DNA of 64,000 nt from positions 6,715,902 through 6,779,901 of the forward strand of contig CM055828.1 in the NCBI GenBank assembly GCA_029582265.1, in the 5' to 3' direction. Positions 45,001 to 55,053 of the stretch are shown here, in pieces. Under the pieces are notes generated by a model. That model had not been told where the DNA came from. It searched no databases and was given only the letters and a program-made list of their open reading frames with translations. A program made the translations under genes and the position numbers. Position 1 is the first letter of the stretch; every line of letters starts with the position of its first letter. The DNA is from Zoroaster sp. YZ-2022. Its lineage: Eukaryota > Echinodermata > Asteroidea > Forcipulatida > Zoroasteridae.

Positions 45001-48000
45001 GTACTTTTACAGCGTTTGCAAATGGGTATTTACAAGAGGTGTGTCCTGCCTATAAGTTAAAGGAGAGGAATAATAATTGGTTATGTTGGCAAAATAGGCC
45101 TATGCTATTAAAGCAAGCAATATGTGAAAGATTCAGTTAAATACTGCATGTAATCAAATAATGTAATCAAATAATCATTTTTAATGTAGAATTGTGGAGA
45201 GAGTATCGTGCCAATACACTTAAGCCTTTTGCAGCCCTGTGATTTCTCAGGATTTTTCCTGATTTCAGGATTTTCTACAAATCTCCCTTTACCTCAAAAT
45301 GTTCTTGAAAGAAGAGACGAAGCTACCAAGGAAATAAAGAAGTAATCTGTATTGTGTCCAAACCTCTAGTTTCTTGTTTGTGGGGATGTAGAGAGTCTGT
45401 AAATCCTCCAAAATTAAACATCCAGGAGGTTCAGGGGGGCTTTGTCCTCTAGACCAAAGGGAGACCCAGGCCCGCTACCCATTTTTCAGGATTTTTTTAA
45501 ATTTTATCAAATCACACCCCTGCTTTTGGCAATAATTTTCTTCTGTTAATAGCCTTAATGGCATTACCATAGGGGGGGGGGGGGGGAATGGTCAAGGGTC
45601 AGATCGATACCATCAAAAACTTACGTGCACCAAGTAGGTTTTGCTTTGAAATTTGTCATTTTTAAATACGCTTTCTATAACATATCTTACATATTATTAC
45701 ACTGCTTGTTCACAGTGGTTCTTAATGAGTCTCAGAGGAAAGCCAAACGGAGACTTATCCAAGACAATCGAGACAAACGCACCCGGGAGGAGATGCTGCG
45801 ACAGAGCGGGCTGTTGGTGGTTAACCAACTCACCGACAGCGAGGAGAACCTCATCAAGGCAATACTGATCGCGCACCAAGACACCACGTATCTCTTCAGA
45901 AGGAACTCGCCATCCCCCGATGAGGTGCGGCAAACAGGTTCATGTGTTTTTAAAGAGGTATACAACATTGGTCATGTTGGTTTAACTGCTTCTCCAATCA
46001 TGTTAACTTGCGTGCTTTGAATAAAGATGCCCATTAAGGGATGACATCGAATTCTAACCTGCGGTTAAACCTTGGGGTACCTTGAGGTACCACAAGGTAA
46101 CTTGGATCTCCATCAGAGTTTATGAATGAAAGAGCTGGAGCCATGAATAATCAATAATGGAAGAGGTCAAACTGCTGATTATGGGATTAAAGGCATGACC
46201 CTCCCAAAATCCAAACACAAAGGACTTAGTCAACCTTTGACAACTTACAACGGATTAGTATAGGGGATTATGGTGAGATAAATCATGGTCCTTTGTGCTG
46301 CTGGCTGCATCTGCCAGCTCCAGCACTGGCCATGAAGATGCCCATGATGAAACCAAGAATGTGCAGTGACCCGTAGATAATGAGCTCCTTACTTTTCAGC
46401 AGGCCTGTACCTTGTGGTACCTCGAGGTACCACAAGGTTTAACCGCAGGTTAGAATTCGATGTCTTCCCTACAGGAAATGTACAGCATTTGTAATTTTAA
46501 GGATTGCGGGTAGCACTATGTAATCAATCTTTTAAGAGAACCACCAGTTATTACAGATTCAGTTACATGGTGATACCACAAACCTATGCTCCTACTGTAC
46601 TTCCACCATGCAAAGCCTTCAAATCCTACTTAGGCCTATTCGTTTTTGGTAAAACTGCTTTCATGAGTATCGGCTTACCTTTTATCAAGATAAACGTTGA
46701 TACCAATAGGCCTGTTCAGATTTTTTTTCAGTCGAAACCAGAGACGAGTAAGACAACATGCATTCTATATATTGGTCGTAATAATTTGGAACACGTGGAA
46801 GTTTGGTCTTGTTGAATCAGTTGGTTATGTTAACCATAAATTAAGTAAAATACAAAATAAACTACACTTCTCTAGAAGACATTGTTTTGCATTATTCTAA
46901 TTTAATGTACTGGTGCCTTACAAGGGGGTAATTTACATTAATTGGTTTTTCCATTTCTGATAAGGATGGTGAGCCAGATACCAAGAAGTCCAAGCTAGAG
47001 GATGAGGAGAGTGCGTTGCTGAACCTGGCTGAGATAATGACGCCCTCTATTGTCAAGGTGGTCGAGTTTGCTAAGAGGGTACCCGGTTTCAAAGAGGTAA
47101 ATAAATCAAGTAATTAACCAATCAACCAATCAATTACACAGTACATTAAAACCTACCAATCAAGCAACCAATCAATTATTCCAACCAACCAATCGAGCAA
47201 CCAATCAATTAACCAACAACCAATCAATCAATTAACCTACCTACCAACCAATCAATCATCCTACCAACCAATCAACCAATCAAGCAATCAATCAACCAAG
47301 CAACCAATTAATTAACCAACCAATCAATCAATTAATTAACATACCTACCAACCAATCAATCATCCTACCAACCAACCAACCAACCAACCAACCAACCAAC
47401 CAACAAACAAACAAACCAATCAACCTACCAATCAACCAATCGACCAACCAACCAACCAACCAATTAATCTAATAATAAACCTCTATTTTAAGAGGGGTGG
47501 GAATTTCTTTGTTGGCAGCATACACTTTCGGTAAAAAATGTCTGTAAATGTACTAGCACTTTTGTAAGAATCAAGAGATATGTACAGAAACCAACCAATG
47601 TCTGTAAATGCATCCATACTTTATAAGAATCAAGAGATATGTACAGAAACCAACCAATGTCTGTAAATGCATCCATACTTTATAAGAATCAAGAGATATG
47701 TACAGAAACCAATCAATGTCTGTAAATGCATCCATACTTTATGAGAATCAAGAGATATGTACAGAAACCAACCAACGTCTGTAAATGCATCCATACTTTA
47801 TAAGAATCAAGAGATATGTACAGAAACCAACCAATGTCTGTAAATGCATCCATACTTTATGAGAATCAAGAGATATGTACAGAAACCAACCAACGTCTGT
47901 AAATGCATCCATACTTGATAAGAATCAAGAGATATGTACAGAAACCAACCAACGTCTGTAAATGCATCCATACTTTATAAGAATCAAGAGGTATGTACAG

Positions 48001-50823
48001 AAACCAACCAATGTCTGTAAATGCATCCATACTTTATAAGAATCAAGAGATATGTACAGAAACCAACCAATGTCTGTAAATGCATCCATACTTTATAAGA
48101 ATCAAGAGATATGTACAGAAACCAACCAATGTCTGTAAATGCATCCATACTTTATAAGAATCAAGAGATATGTACAGAAACCAACCAATGTCTGTAAATG
48201 CATCCATACTTTATGAGAATCAAGAGATATGTACAGAAACCAACCAATGTCTGTAAATGCATCCATACTTTATAAGAATCAAGAGATATGTACAGAAACC
48301 AACCAATGTCTGTAAATGCATCCATACTTTATGAGAATCAAGAGATATGTACAGAAACCAACCAACGTCTGTAAATGCATCCATACTTGATAAGAATCAA
48401 GAGATATGTACAGAAACCAACCAACGTCTGTAAATGCATCCATACTTTATAAGAATCAAGAGGTATGTACAGAAACCAACCAATGTCTGTAAATGCATCC
48501 ATACTTTATAAGAATCAAGAGATATGTACAGAAACCAACCAATGTCTGTAAATGCATCCATACTTTATAAGAATCAAGAGATATGTACAGAAACCAACCA
48601 ATGTCTGTAAATGCATCCATACTTTATAAGAATCAAGAGATATGTACAGAAACCAACCAATGTCTGTAAATGCATCCATACTTTATAAGAATCAAGAGAT
48701 ATGTACATAAACCAACCTGTGTAAGTTACAGCTCATGTCATTGTGTCGTTAACAAGAAAATAGTGGAATTACATTCAGATTATTCGTTTTCAGCCGAACG
48801 TGAAATCAACAATTTTTGTGGTAAAATAGTTTACGAATTTTAGTGAAATGTGAAGGATAATGTAAAACTGTGGCCAATAATAATATAGACCTAGGCTGAG
48901 TGGCTTTAATCTTTTTGATTTTTAAAAACTTTTTTCACTTCTTGACTATCCCAGCTGGGTCATGAAGACCAAGTACTGCTCCTGAAATCTTGCTGTATGG
49001 AGATCATGTGCCTACGCATTGCACAGAAATATGACCCCGAGACGCAGAAGTTGGTTCTCTCCAACGGCTTGCCCGTTGACAAGTCTGAGATAAGCAGCGG
49101 CGTGATGGCGGAGCTCGTGGAGCCCATATTCGACTTTGCCGTGGGCCTGGCGAGGCTGCAGTTGACGGAAACCGAGACGGCGCTTTTAGCTGCGGTATTA
49201 CTCATCGCTGGGGGTGAGTTATTTATGAAATAAATCCTAATAATAATAGGCTACGGGTTATTAAGACAGGTCTGGTTTGTGTACTACACGCCAACGCAAA
49301 TTGCGAAGCGAATTTTGACCTCGTACATTTGCGGTAAATGAAATAGAGCCAGTGGCGCGCCAATGGGGGAACGGGGTAACAGCCTGCTCACCCAAGGCCT
49401 GCTCACCCAAGGCCTGCTCACCCAAGGCCTGCTCACTTAAGACCTGCTCACCCAAGACCTGCGCCCCCTCCCTGCCCAGAAGAGTCGAATTTCTTAGAAA
49501 ATCGTAACAAACAAAAAGTGTGCCTCAAGTGCCCACTGAAAATCCCGGTGCCCCTACTGAACCAAACCCTTGTTACGACACTGTAAATAGGGCGTGCGAG
49601 TTGGGCACCTCGAAAAGTGGCTTCATCGTGTGCTGTGATCAGGTTTGTTCGAAATATACTGAGACGCAATAGAAACTTACCACTTTTTCGACCTTAAATT
49701 ATCAGTAATCACAATGCACAAATGTATTATGTGCACTTATTTTGGCAAGTCAGTGTACCCCCTACAGACAAATCGGTCACACATGGTCACGTGACCTTTG
49801 AGTCGTTCTCTTCATGGCCCAGGTGCGTAACACCTGGTTTGACCATCAGCGATTGCTCAAGGGGTATGTGATGATTTTAATTAGCAGCACGTGATGTCTT
49901 ATTTTGAACCATTACAATTTTATGCTATTCCAAAACAAGTGGTAAGTTTCTATTGCGTCTCAGTAGGCCTATATGTTGCTTTAAACGTGAACTTAAATTC
50001 AGCAAGTGTAAATGTCATTACATAAACCACGAGGAACTTAAGAATTTACTAGACTTTCTTCGGTGAATCTTTCGCACAAATCTCAATATTAACGGCACAA
50101 TTTGCCGTTTGCATCTGCGTTTGTTATAAGCTAGCATTTACGCATTGATTAAGCATCACCTTAAGAATAAGTTTTATTTTGAAAAGACTTTTGGCCAACA
50201 TCAATATCGCAATGTGTTTGAATGTTACAACTACACCATTTTATAATGATCCTGATTTACATCCCCCCACCCACTAACAGATCGGCCAGGCCTGAAGGAC
50301 CCCAAATCAGTAGAGTCGTTACAAGACACGCTTTTGACTGCTTTCCAGCATTTCATTAATGAAAGCCGACCAAAGACGCCCGTGCACTGGGCAAAAATAC
50401 TCATGAAGGTAAGCCTTGTTAATTCATATAACCTAATCATATATATACCATATATAAATCACCTAATCATATATAAACCATGGGTAAGGGGGAAACATTG
50501 ATCTTACACGAGTTACCCATTGCAGTTCCACACAATTATGATTCCTTTAGTCCAAAAAAGACTCCGGATTCTGGTCATAGGTCGGCTTCAAAATCGGTGC
50601 GGTGACGCGTTTCTTTTTTTGTTGTTTTTGTTTAACTAGAATGATTAATTGATTGATTTGTTAATTTGTTTAATTATTTATTTTATTCACTAACCAGATA
50701 ACAGATCTCCGTACCATCAGTGCCCGCCACGCAGAAAGAGTGCTGTGTATCAAGCTAGACAAGTCCCAAGAAATACCTCCGATGTTCTTTGAAATGTTCG
50801 ACGATTGCAACACGACGCTCTGA
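32985..50823 (+). CDS. Thyroid hormone receptor (NR1A nuclear receptor), whole gene
   Basis: Eight coding exons joined in phase give about 380 residues (human TR-alpha1 has 410). An 11-residue start leads to SYIPSYMD and the DNA-binding domain (28-93) with both C4 zinc fingers, the P-box CEGCKGFFRR, and the [16 protein letters not shown] extension. A hinge follows, then the ligand-binding domain (about 180-380) ending in helix 12, [10 protein letters not shown], which keeps the AF-2 glutamate. In the family it binds DR4 elements as an RXR heterodimer in the nucleus, repressing without and activating with hormone. LIVBD changes: K197 and K235 replace the TR-alpha arginines 228 and 266, while R231 (R262) and H350 (H381) are kept. 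Intron 1 is 10.5 kb; intron 5 holds a 59-bp satellite. Confidence 0.95.
33016..34856. other. Receptor intron 1, first part
   Basis: No gene seen. A short copy of the repeat at 17800-18170 lies at about 33888-33945 (TTCGAACCTAGCAGGTTC). TAAATGCATCCATACTTTAT at about 33409 is a solitary word of the 59-bp satellite. Confidence 0.5.
34857..35131. mobile_element. TTAACCC MITE related to 3400-3735
   Basis: It begins TTAACCCTTGGCCCC and ends GGGTGGTTAGGGTTTTAA. The inner words AATCCTCCAAAATCC and GGAGGATTTTGATGG are inverted relative to each other. Confidence 0.6.
35132..36705. other. Receptor intron 1, middle part
   Basis: No credible exon. A G run lies at about 36412-36432 and a C run at 36663-36683. 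Short frames here have no domain. Confidence 0.45.
36706..37008. mobile_element. Long-TIR MITE of the ACAACATTGGT family
   Basis: AAGTTACAACATTGGTCATT and AAAACTGTTTCTATGAGTATGC at the left pair with the inverted CTCGTAGAAACAGTTC and CAACGCTGTACCTTCGC at the right. Fragments of the same family are scattered at 6836, 13498, 45060, 45956, 55128 and 63775. Confidence 0.65.
37009..38804. other. Receptor intron 1, no gene seen
   Basis: It holds a fragment with CACCCCAAATCCCGCAAAAT (about 37647) of the TTAACCC family and a diverged 99-bp-satellite relative (CAACTTCACATCAAGTTTGC at about 37735). Otherwise it is unremarkable. Confidence 0.45.
38805..39086 (-). mobile_element. LINE 3' end (reverse transcriptase C-terminal tail)
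   Basis: The minus-strand frame ends [38 protein letters not shown], the terminal motif of CR1/L2-like non-LTR retrotransposon proteins, followed by a short 3' UTR and an (ATT/AGT)n tail at 38805-38822. It is 5' truncated and fused to a SINE at 39087. Confidence 0.75.
39088..39418 (+). mobile_element. SINE abutting the LINE end (receptor intron 1)
   Basis: It has a full tRNA-like head (GTGCGTCGGATTTGTGTTCT, B-box GGTTCGAATCC), the body, and GCGCCTTGCGCACCAG to TATATAAGTCTAC. It is the same subfamily as 25527 and 60010. The join with the inverted LINE fragment lies within a few bases of 39087. Confidence 0.88.
39419..42414. other. Receptor intron 1, repeat-rich, no gene
   Basis: Dispersed-repeat fragments lie at 39660-39990 (GAATGCATTTTCTC and GTTTTGACAACGCTC words). 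A CTACACCATTGGTGATTAGC duplication lies at 40355-40400 and a GTTACCCTCATCCC minisatellite at 40845-40990. A badly decayed SINE lies at about 42067-42285. Confidence 0.5.
42415..42759 (-). mobile_element. SINE with tRNA-Leu-like head (receptor intron 1)
   Basis: On minus it reads GTGGCCGAGCGGTCTAGC (A-box), then GGACTCAAGTTCTGG, an intact tRNA-Leu(CAA) anticodon arm, then GGTTCGAA (B-box), the body and an (ATT)n tail. Second head subfamily. Confidence 0.9.
43255..43430. repeat. CGAGGCCAAT inverted-repeat element
   Basis: CGAGGCCAATTTCATCGGGG at the left and GCATTGGCCTCGG at the right are inverted. The interior repeats TTGCTAAGCAAAT in both orientations. The AATTTCAT...GCTAAG pattern resembles the MITE at 20573-20913. 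Confidence 0.55.
43501..43616 (+). CDS. Thyroid hormone receptor exon 2 (first zinc finger)
   Basis: After TTCATTTCAG it encodes [16 protein letters not shown] and [15 protein letters not shown] to CEGCK. It ends exactly between CEGCK and GFFRR, the conserved intron position of the NR1A family. Phase 1 in, phase 0 out. Confidence 0.97.
43688..43870. mobile_element. GTTAGCCAG MITE, copy 2 (receptor intron 2)
   Basis: GGGTTAGCCAGGATTAAG to CCCTCTGGGTAACACAG, about 90 percent similar by eye to the 29821-29995 copy, same orientation. Confidence 0.8.
43931..44237 (-). mobile_element. SINE, head-truncated (receptor intron 2)
   Basis: It has an (ATT)n tail and full body and stops just past the B-box GGGTTCGAATCCCGGCC. 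The tRNA-Leu-like subfamily is indicated by GTGACACTTGTGTCC. Confidence 0.88.
44615..44756 (+). CDS. Thyroid hormone receptor exon 3 (second zinc finger)
   Basis: It encodes [34 protein letters not shown] and [13 protein letters not shown]. Cysteines at 64, 70, 80 and 83 form the second finger. Phase 0 in, phase 1 out. Confidence 0.97.
45225..45524. repeat. Dispersed repeat, inverted partner of 16466-16735
   Basis: It holds AATCCTCCAAAATTAAACAT, CCAGGAGGTTCAGGGGGGC and terminal TTCAGGATTTT words. It lies in receptor intron 3. Confidence 0.7.
45716..45924 (+). CDS. Thyroid hormone receptor exon 4 (hinge)
   Basis: It completes L97 and encodes [17 protein letters not shown] to [23 protein letters not shown] is the nuclear-localisation and T/A-box extension. 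Phase 1 in, phase 0 out. Confidence 0.95.
46043..46462. mobile_element. Foldback MITE with about 55-bp arms (receptor intron 4)
   Basis: GACATCGAATTCTAACCTGC and GGTTAAACCTTGGGGTACC at the left are matched, inverted, at the right end. The arms contain their own GGTACCTCGAGGTACC palindrome. Confidence 0.88.
46965..47096 (+). CDS. Thyroid hormone receptor exon 5 (LBD helices 1-3)
   Basis: It encodes [16 protein letters not shown] to VPGFKE, with [20 protein letters not shown] (vertebrate ITPAITRVVDFAKKLP). The hormone-contacting Arg of that helix is Lys (K197). Phase 0 both sides. Confidence 0.95.
47101..47470. repeat. CCAACCAATCAA low-complexity tract (receptor intron 5)
   Basis: Degenerate 4-bp repeats of AACC, AATC and CAAC type, about 370 bases. 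Confidence 0.9.
47539..48711. repeat. 59-bp satellite, about 20 copies (receptor intron 5)
   Basis: Each unit reads TGTCTGTAAATGCATCCATA, CTTTATAAGAATCAAG, AGATATGTACAGAAACCAA. Variants with CTTGATAAG followed by AGGTATG recur 472 bases apart (47893 and 48365), so eight-unit blocks were duplicated. Confidence 0.95.
48955..49213 (+). CDS. Thyroid hormone receptor exon 6 (LBD helices 4-8)
   Basis: It encodes [20 protein letters not shown] to AVLLIAG. R231 is kept; K235 stands where TR-alpha has R266. Phase 0 in, phase 1 out. Confidence 0.97.
49383..49462. repeat. CCTGCTCACCCAAGG minisatellite
   Basis: Five copies of a 15-16-base unit in receptor intron 6. Confidence 0.85.
49657..49965. mobile_element. 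MITE with 26-bp inverted ends (receptor intron 6)
   Basis: TACTGAGACGCAATAGAAAC followed by TTACCACTT at the left is inverted at the right. The interior has no coding potential. Confidence 0.8.
50281..50408 (+). CDS. Thyroid hormone receptor exon 7 (LBD helices 8-10)
   Basis: It completes D297 and encodes [18 protein letters not shown] to WAKILMK (vertebrate DRSGL...FWPKLLMK). Phase 1 in, phase 0 out. Confidence 0.96.
50698..50823 (+). CDS. Thyroid hormone receptor exon 8 (helices 11-12, stop)
   Basis: It encodes [20 protein letters not shown] to [10 protein letters not shown] and TGA. H350 matches the hormone-contacting His381, and [10 protein letters not shown] is the AF-2 helix. Phase 0 in. 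Confidence 0.96.
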   Translation: MTDLRTISARHAERVLCIKLDKSQEIPPMFFEMFDDCNTTL

Positions 50824-50837
50824 TGTTGAAGGGTGTA

Positions 50838-50843
50838 AATAAA
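50838..50843 (+). promoter_or_regulatory. Candidate receptor polyadenylation signal
   Basis: AATAAA 15 bases after the stop codon. It is very close, so the transcript probably uses a later site as well. Confidence 0.3.
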
Positions 50844-52710
50844 CCAATGCAGCTTCAGTTCCATTGTAGGAACCTCAGGAACAAAATAATTACTGAGCTT
50901 TCTTCTTTAACGGTTACCTCCACCAATTCTTAAGCCGTTCAATACACAATTAAAAATTGCCTTAAAAATCGTTATGCGCTTCGGTAAAGGAGTAGCTTTC
51001 GCCTGGACATTCGCTGGTAAAGCATGCGCTATTCACTCCATTCACATTCAAGTGTTTACGGTTACCAGGGAAACGTTCTCGAAAAAATGGCGCCACGAAG
51101 TGCCCTGAACTCGGGAGACCGGGTGCGTTTTCACCGCTAGAGGGCTATGTTGTGTACGGAGCGGATATAATAGGCAGGGCTTTGTACGTGTTTCTGAACC
51201 CACGCAATGTTAAGTTTAAAGAGTACAGTATTTCTAAAAAAAATGGGTGCTATTTATTTTTCTTGCCACATGTTAAAAGCCCGTGGCTTTCACAGCATAA
51301 TTTAAGATTTACTGAACGTGGAAGTGTTTTGCTACAGTTGAACCGGTACGAGGTACGACTGTGTACGCAGAACAGACGGGTATATATTTCCCTGAAGAAT
51401 AATATAATGAAAATCTAGTGTGAATAATATCAAAGTTTCCCCCCCTGTTTCCAACTCGGTGACATGTAAGTTTACTGCCACATATTGCTTTTTTTTTTCA
51501 AAACCACTGCCACGGCCTAAAAGACTTTATACACTTTGGGTAAAATTATCTTTGCTGACTTGGAAAAATATTATAATTATTTGTGGGTGTTGGTGTTAAA
51601 ACACTTGGTTCTGTGAAAAATATTTTCTATTGGGGAAAAGGGGAACAGCAATATACCATGTCATCGACGGAAAATATAGGCACGTTGCCTTGTGTCATTC
51701 GTCTGATTCGTTCTGCCGATGACGTCATATCAGAAATATTATTATGATTCACATCCCTGAGGTATTTTCAGGGATTTTTCTGACCAGCTTTCTTTCACCG
51801 TTTATACATATTCAAATTGAAATATGTTTTGATTTCCAATTGAAAAATACAAATAACATAGGCTTGGGGGCAAACGGACCTCAGCAAACTTTCTTTTACT
51901 CAATTAGAGTAGAATAAGTTTCTAATAACCTGAGTTGTATATCTACCATACATTTGGGTGAAAACCAAAGGTTTACTAGCTTCTGCCAAACCCAAGTTAT
52001 AGTGTATAAGCACTCATACAAGGAAAACCCTAACAGTGAATGTACTACGCCACGGTAACATCTTTAGAAAATACCCTGGAATTCTTATCGTATACCGTAC
52101 TGTAGTAAACATTAATAAAAATACAAATCTATTTATAAATATATATATTATTACCGTAAAAGTTGTGTGTTGTCTATAAACTGCCAATAATGACGTGTTA
52201 ACACGTCGTTTTGTGTACCTTGTTGTAAATGGAATACACATTCTCGGTGGCGGATGCAGGAGTTGGCTAGCCTTTTATTCAAGGCGCAATAGGAAAGAAT
52301 TCATGCTGGAAAAGAGACCAGCACGAGCAGCTTGTTCGCTGCAAGAGATATTTCTGCGTCCGTGAATGGCAATGGAAAATCGTGTGTTAGTATTGTTCAA
52401 CAAGGAAAACATTAATACTTTGAAAAATATGTGAAAACGTCTATTGCATCATCATACTAAACCAAAAGGCGCGGATTGGTTATCCTCTCGAACCTTTTTT
52501 TCGTGGGATGGCAAAGGACTTTTTCTTTAAAAAATATTAAAAATGATTAAATCCTTTTGTTGAAAAATGCAATCAGCTCACGAGCAATGGTCTTCTTTCA
52601 AGCATTAACTATATCGTTCAATTCAATTCAATGCGTGCGCCTTGACCAAAGACTAGGTACCTAGACCAAAATAACTTTGGCACTACCCCCTCAACACTAA
52701 TTATTTATTT
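50844..52710. other. Intergenic, no gene seen
   Basis: It includes a fragment at 51050-51150 (CACCGCTAGAGGGCTA) shared with about 14340-14390 and 19800-19850. An 88-codon frame at 51152-51418 has no recognisable domain. AT-rich. Confidence 0.5.
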
Positions 52711-53201
52711 ATAGGTTTTCCCGGCCAATTTCAACAAAAAATCATTCAATTTCATCAACACGCTTTCAAATTCACGCGATTTTGATAATTCAATCCAACT
52801 AGGGTTTCTCTTTCGATATTATTGCATTCAATTTCGTTTTCGTGCACACATGATTTCTTTCTTTTCATTCTATTTCGTTTATAGGCATTCAAAACTACAA
52901 GATCACCATTCTTATGTTGAATATCTACCACATTATTTTTCACAATAGGTGCAATCAAATTCTGAGTCATCGAAGCGCACCAGCCTGTTGCTGCTGGCTT
53001 TGACGAAATTGAATGAACTTGGCGACCATTTGAAATTGAATGATCTTATTTGTCGAGTGAATGCTCAGGTGTTGAAATTTAATGACTCTTTTTAACTGTT
53101 GAATGCTGATGTAGCTGAGCATTTATTTTCAAACGAAATTGAATGAGCCGGGTATCAAATTGAATGATTTTTTTTCCGAAATTGGCCGGGAAAACCTATA
53201 T
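52711..53201. mobile_element. Foldback element with TATAGGTTTTCCCGG ends
   Basis: TATAGGTTTTCCCGGCCAAT at the left and ATTGGCCGGGAAAACCTATA at the right are perfect 20-base inverted ends. The interior repeats ATTCAATTTC and its complement at least eight times. Confidence 0.88.
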
Positions 53202-53235
<34 letters not shown>

Positions 53236-53593
53236 TTTTGTTTTGGGGGGGTGAGGCCCTCTTTGTATGTCAAAGGAAATAAAAGCCCGTGCGCATTATA
53301 ATTCTTTTCGGGGTGGTTGAGATCCGCCACTATATGAACTGTAATATAATATTACGGAAGTATTGCTGCATTTAATATTGCTGCATTTAATATTGTTGAA
53401 TTATTCTGGTTACAGAGAGACCAAACCAACACTGAAGCTATGTGAAACAAATAGAGATATATAAAATATTAATTACTGTACGATGTAATGAAACACTTGT
53501 TCTGATGTAAGTAGTTGGGGGAAGACACTGCAGATTTTTGTTTTTTCGTCTTTGGTTTTTTGTGTACTATTCTTCGCTGATTATTTTAATGTC

Positions 53594-53907
53594 TTAACCC
53601 TCCTGATCCTACTACTGCAAGGGTCAAAATCAGTCAAAATGTTGAAATACTTCCCAAGGTATATTTAGTGCACTTAAAAGTCAAACACTGTCAAACCTTA
53701 AGTGTAGTAAGTACATTTACAGGTCAAAATGAGTCGACTGTTTTTGACTGGCATTGTCTGGTATTGTTCAGGGTGGTCAAAATGACAGTAAAAACCAGTC
53801 AAAAATGCCCCTGTGTGCACATTTGGGTCAACAGTCAAAACAGGCAGTTGACTGGTTTTGACCTACAGCAACTTTCCACTAAAATGCATAACTAGTAGGA
53901 GGGTTAA
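53594..53907. mobile_element. TTAACCCTCCT element, type 1
   Basis: Ends CTTAACCCTCCTGATCC and AGTAGGAGGGTTAA. The interior repeats AGTCAAAA/TTTTGACT words many times. The same ends occur at 63252-63553 with a different interior. Confidence 0.75.
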
Positions 53908-54817
53908 TGGGCGCTATCATCTATAAGAAAATAGTGCAACACGAGTAAGTGTATTAGTACAATTCCAGCCAAATTATTATTAGTTTTGATTTATCCATAA
54001 ACTGGAAGCACTCTTAAGAGCGCCGTTGCTTTTGAGTAACAATAATACTAGGGCCTACATGTACCTGTATCACGGTGCTGACATCTTGCTATTCCATACA
54101 ACTCCACAAGACAACCACTGATCTCTGTTATACTGACTGGATACAGGGTTGGCCCACAAGGGCCATTTTACCACTCGCATGCTAAAGAATCCCAAAGGAA
54201 TACACACGGGAACACATGGAGTGCACAAGCAATGGGGAGGATGATTCTCGCTGTGTAGCATTGCAAGGCGTGGTTTATGAGGGTGGTAACGTGGCATACA
54301 GTTGCTTCAATGCAAGTGCATGAACCTCGGTATTGTGGTGACAAGTACAACCGAGGCTAGAATGGAAATTAGTCTGGTCCCTTTTATGTATTAACGAGAT
54401 CTCAGCACTCATTTGCGGGCGGGGAATATGACAAGGATGACCGCATTAAGATTAAGGTTTATTGTGACGAGCAAATGAAATGGATAATAATAAATCCTGA
54501 TCAGTTTGTTCATTAAAAATTCAGATAAAATATGAATTGACCATTAATGCAGTTGAATTTTTAAGATTAAAAAGAAGCATTTCCGTTTTATAATGTATAA
54601 AAGATTCAAGTTATGTGAATGATTTAAAGAAGATGTAAAGTATTGATTCACTGTCAAATGCACACCATATGAATGTTATAATATCTTATAACTTGTATAT
54701 CATGTAACGATTATCTCAGGGAAGTAATGGGTGCATTGGAGTGGATTACAATACAGTCGTAGTAGTAAGTTATATTAGTCGTAGGTAAAACTTGTAGCTT
54801 TGCATGGTGAGGATGAT

Positions 54818-55053
54818 AAGTAAGACTAATTGCGGTGACACCATGTGGAATCTCAATTGAGTAGTAATTAGTTCTGAAAAGAACTGGAGGTACAACTCGA
54901 CGTTTCGATCAGTATGCTCTGATCGTCTGATCTCCTGAGGACGATCAGAGCATACTGATCGAAACGTCGAGTTGTATCTCCAGTTCTTTTCAGAACTAAT
55001 TACTACTCAATTGAGATTCCACATGGTGTCACCGCAATTAGTCTTACTTATAT
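54818..55053. repeat. 236-bp near-perfect palindrome
   Basis: AAGTAAGACTAATTGCGGTG at the left returns inverted at the right. Pairing is almost unbroken (CTCAATTGAGTAGTAATTAG, ACTCGACGTTTCGATC, GCTCTGATCGTC) to a loop of about 12 bases at 54927-54938. Confidence 0.92.

Noticed and set aside
47539..48711. 59-bp repeats as a CRISPR array
   Set aside because: Contiguous tandem units without spacers, lying in an intron of a nuclear receptor gene.
51152..51418. 88-codon frame after the receptor gene
   Set aside because: No domain, no splice partners, and codon use typical of AT-rich non-coding sequence.
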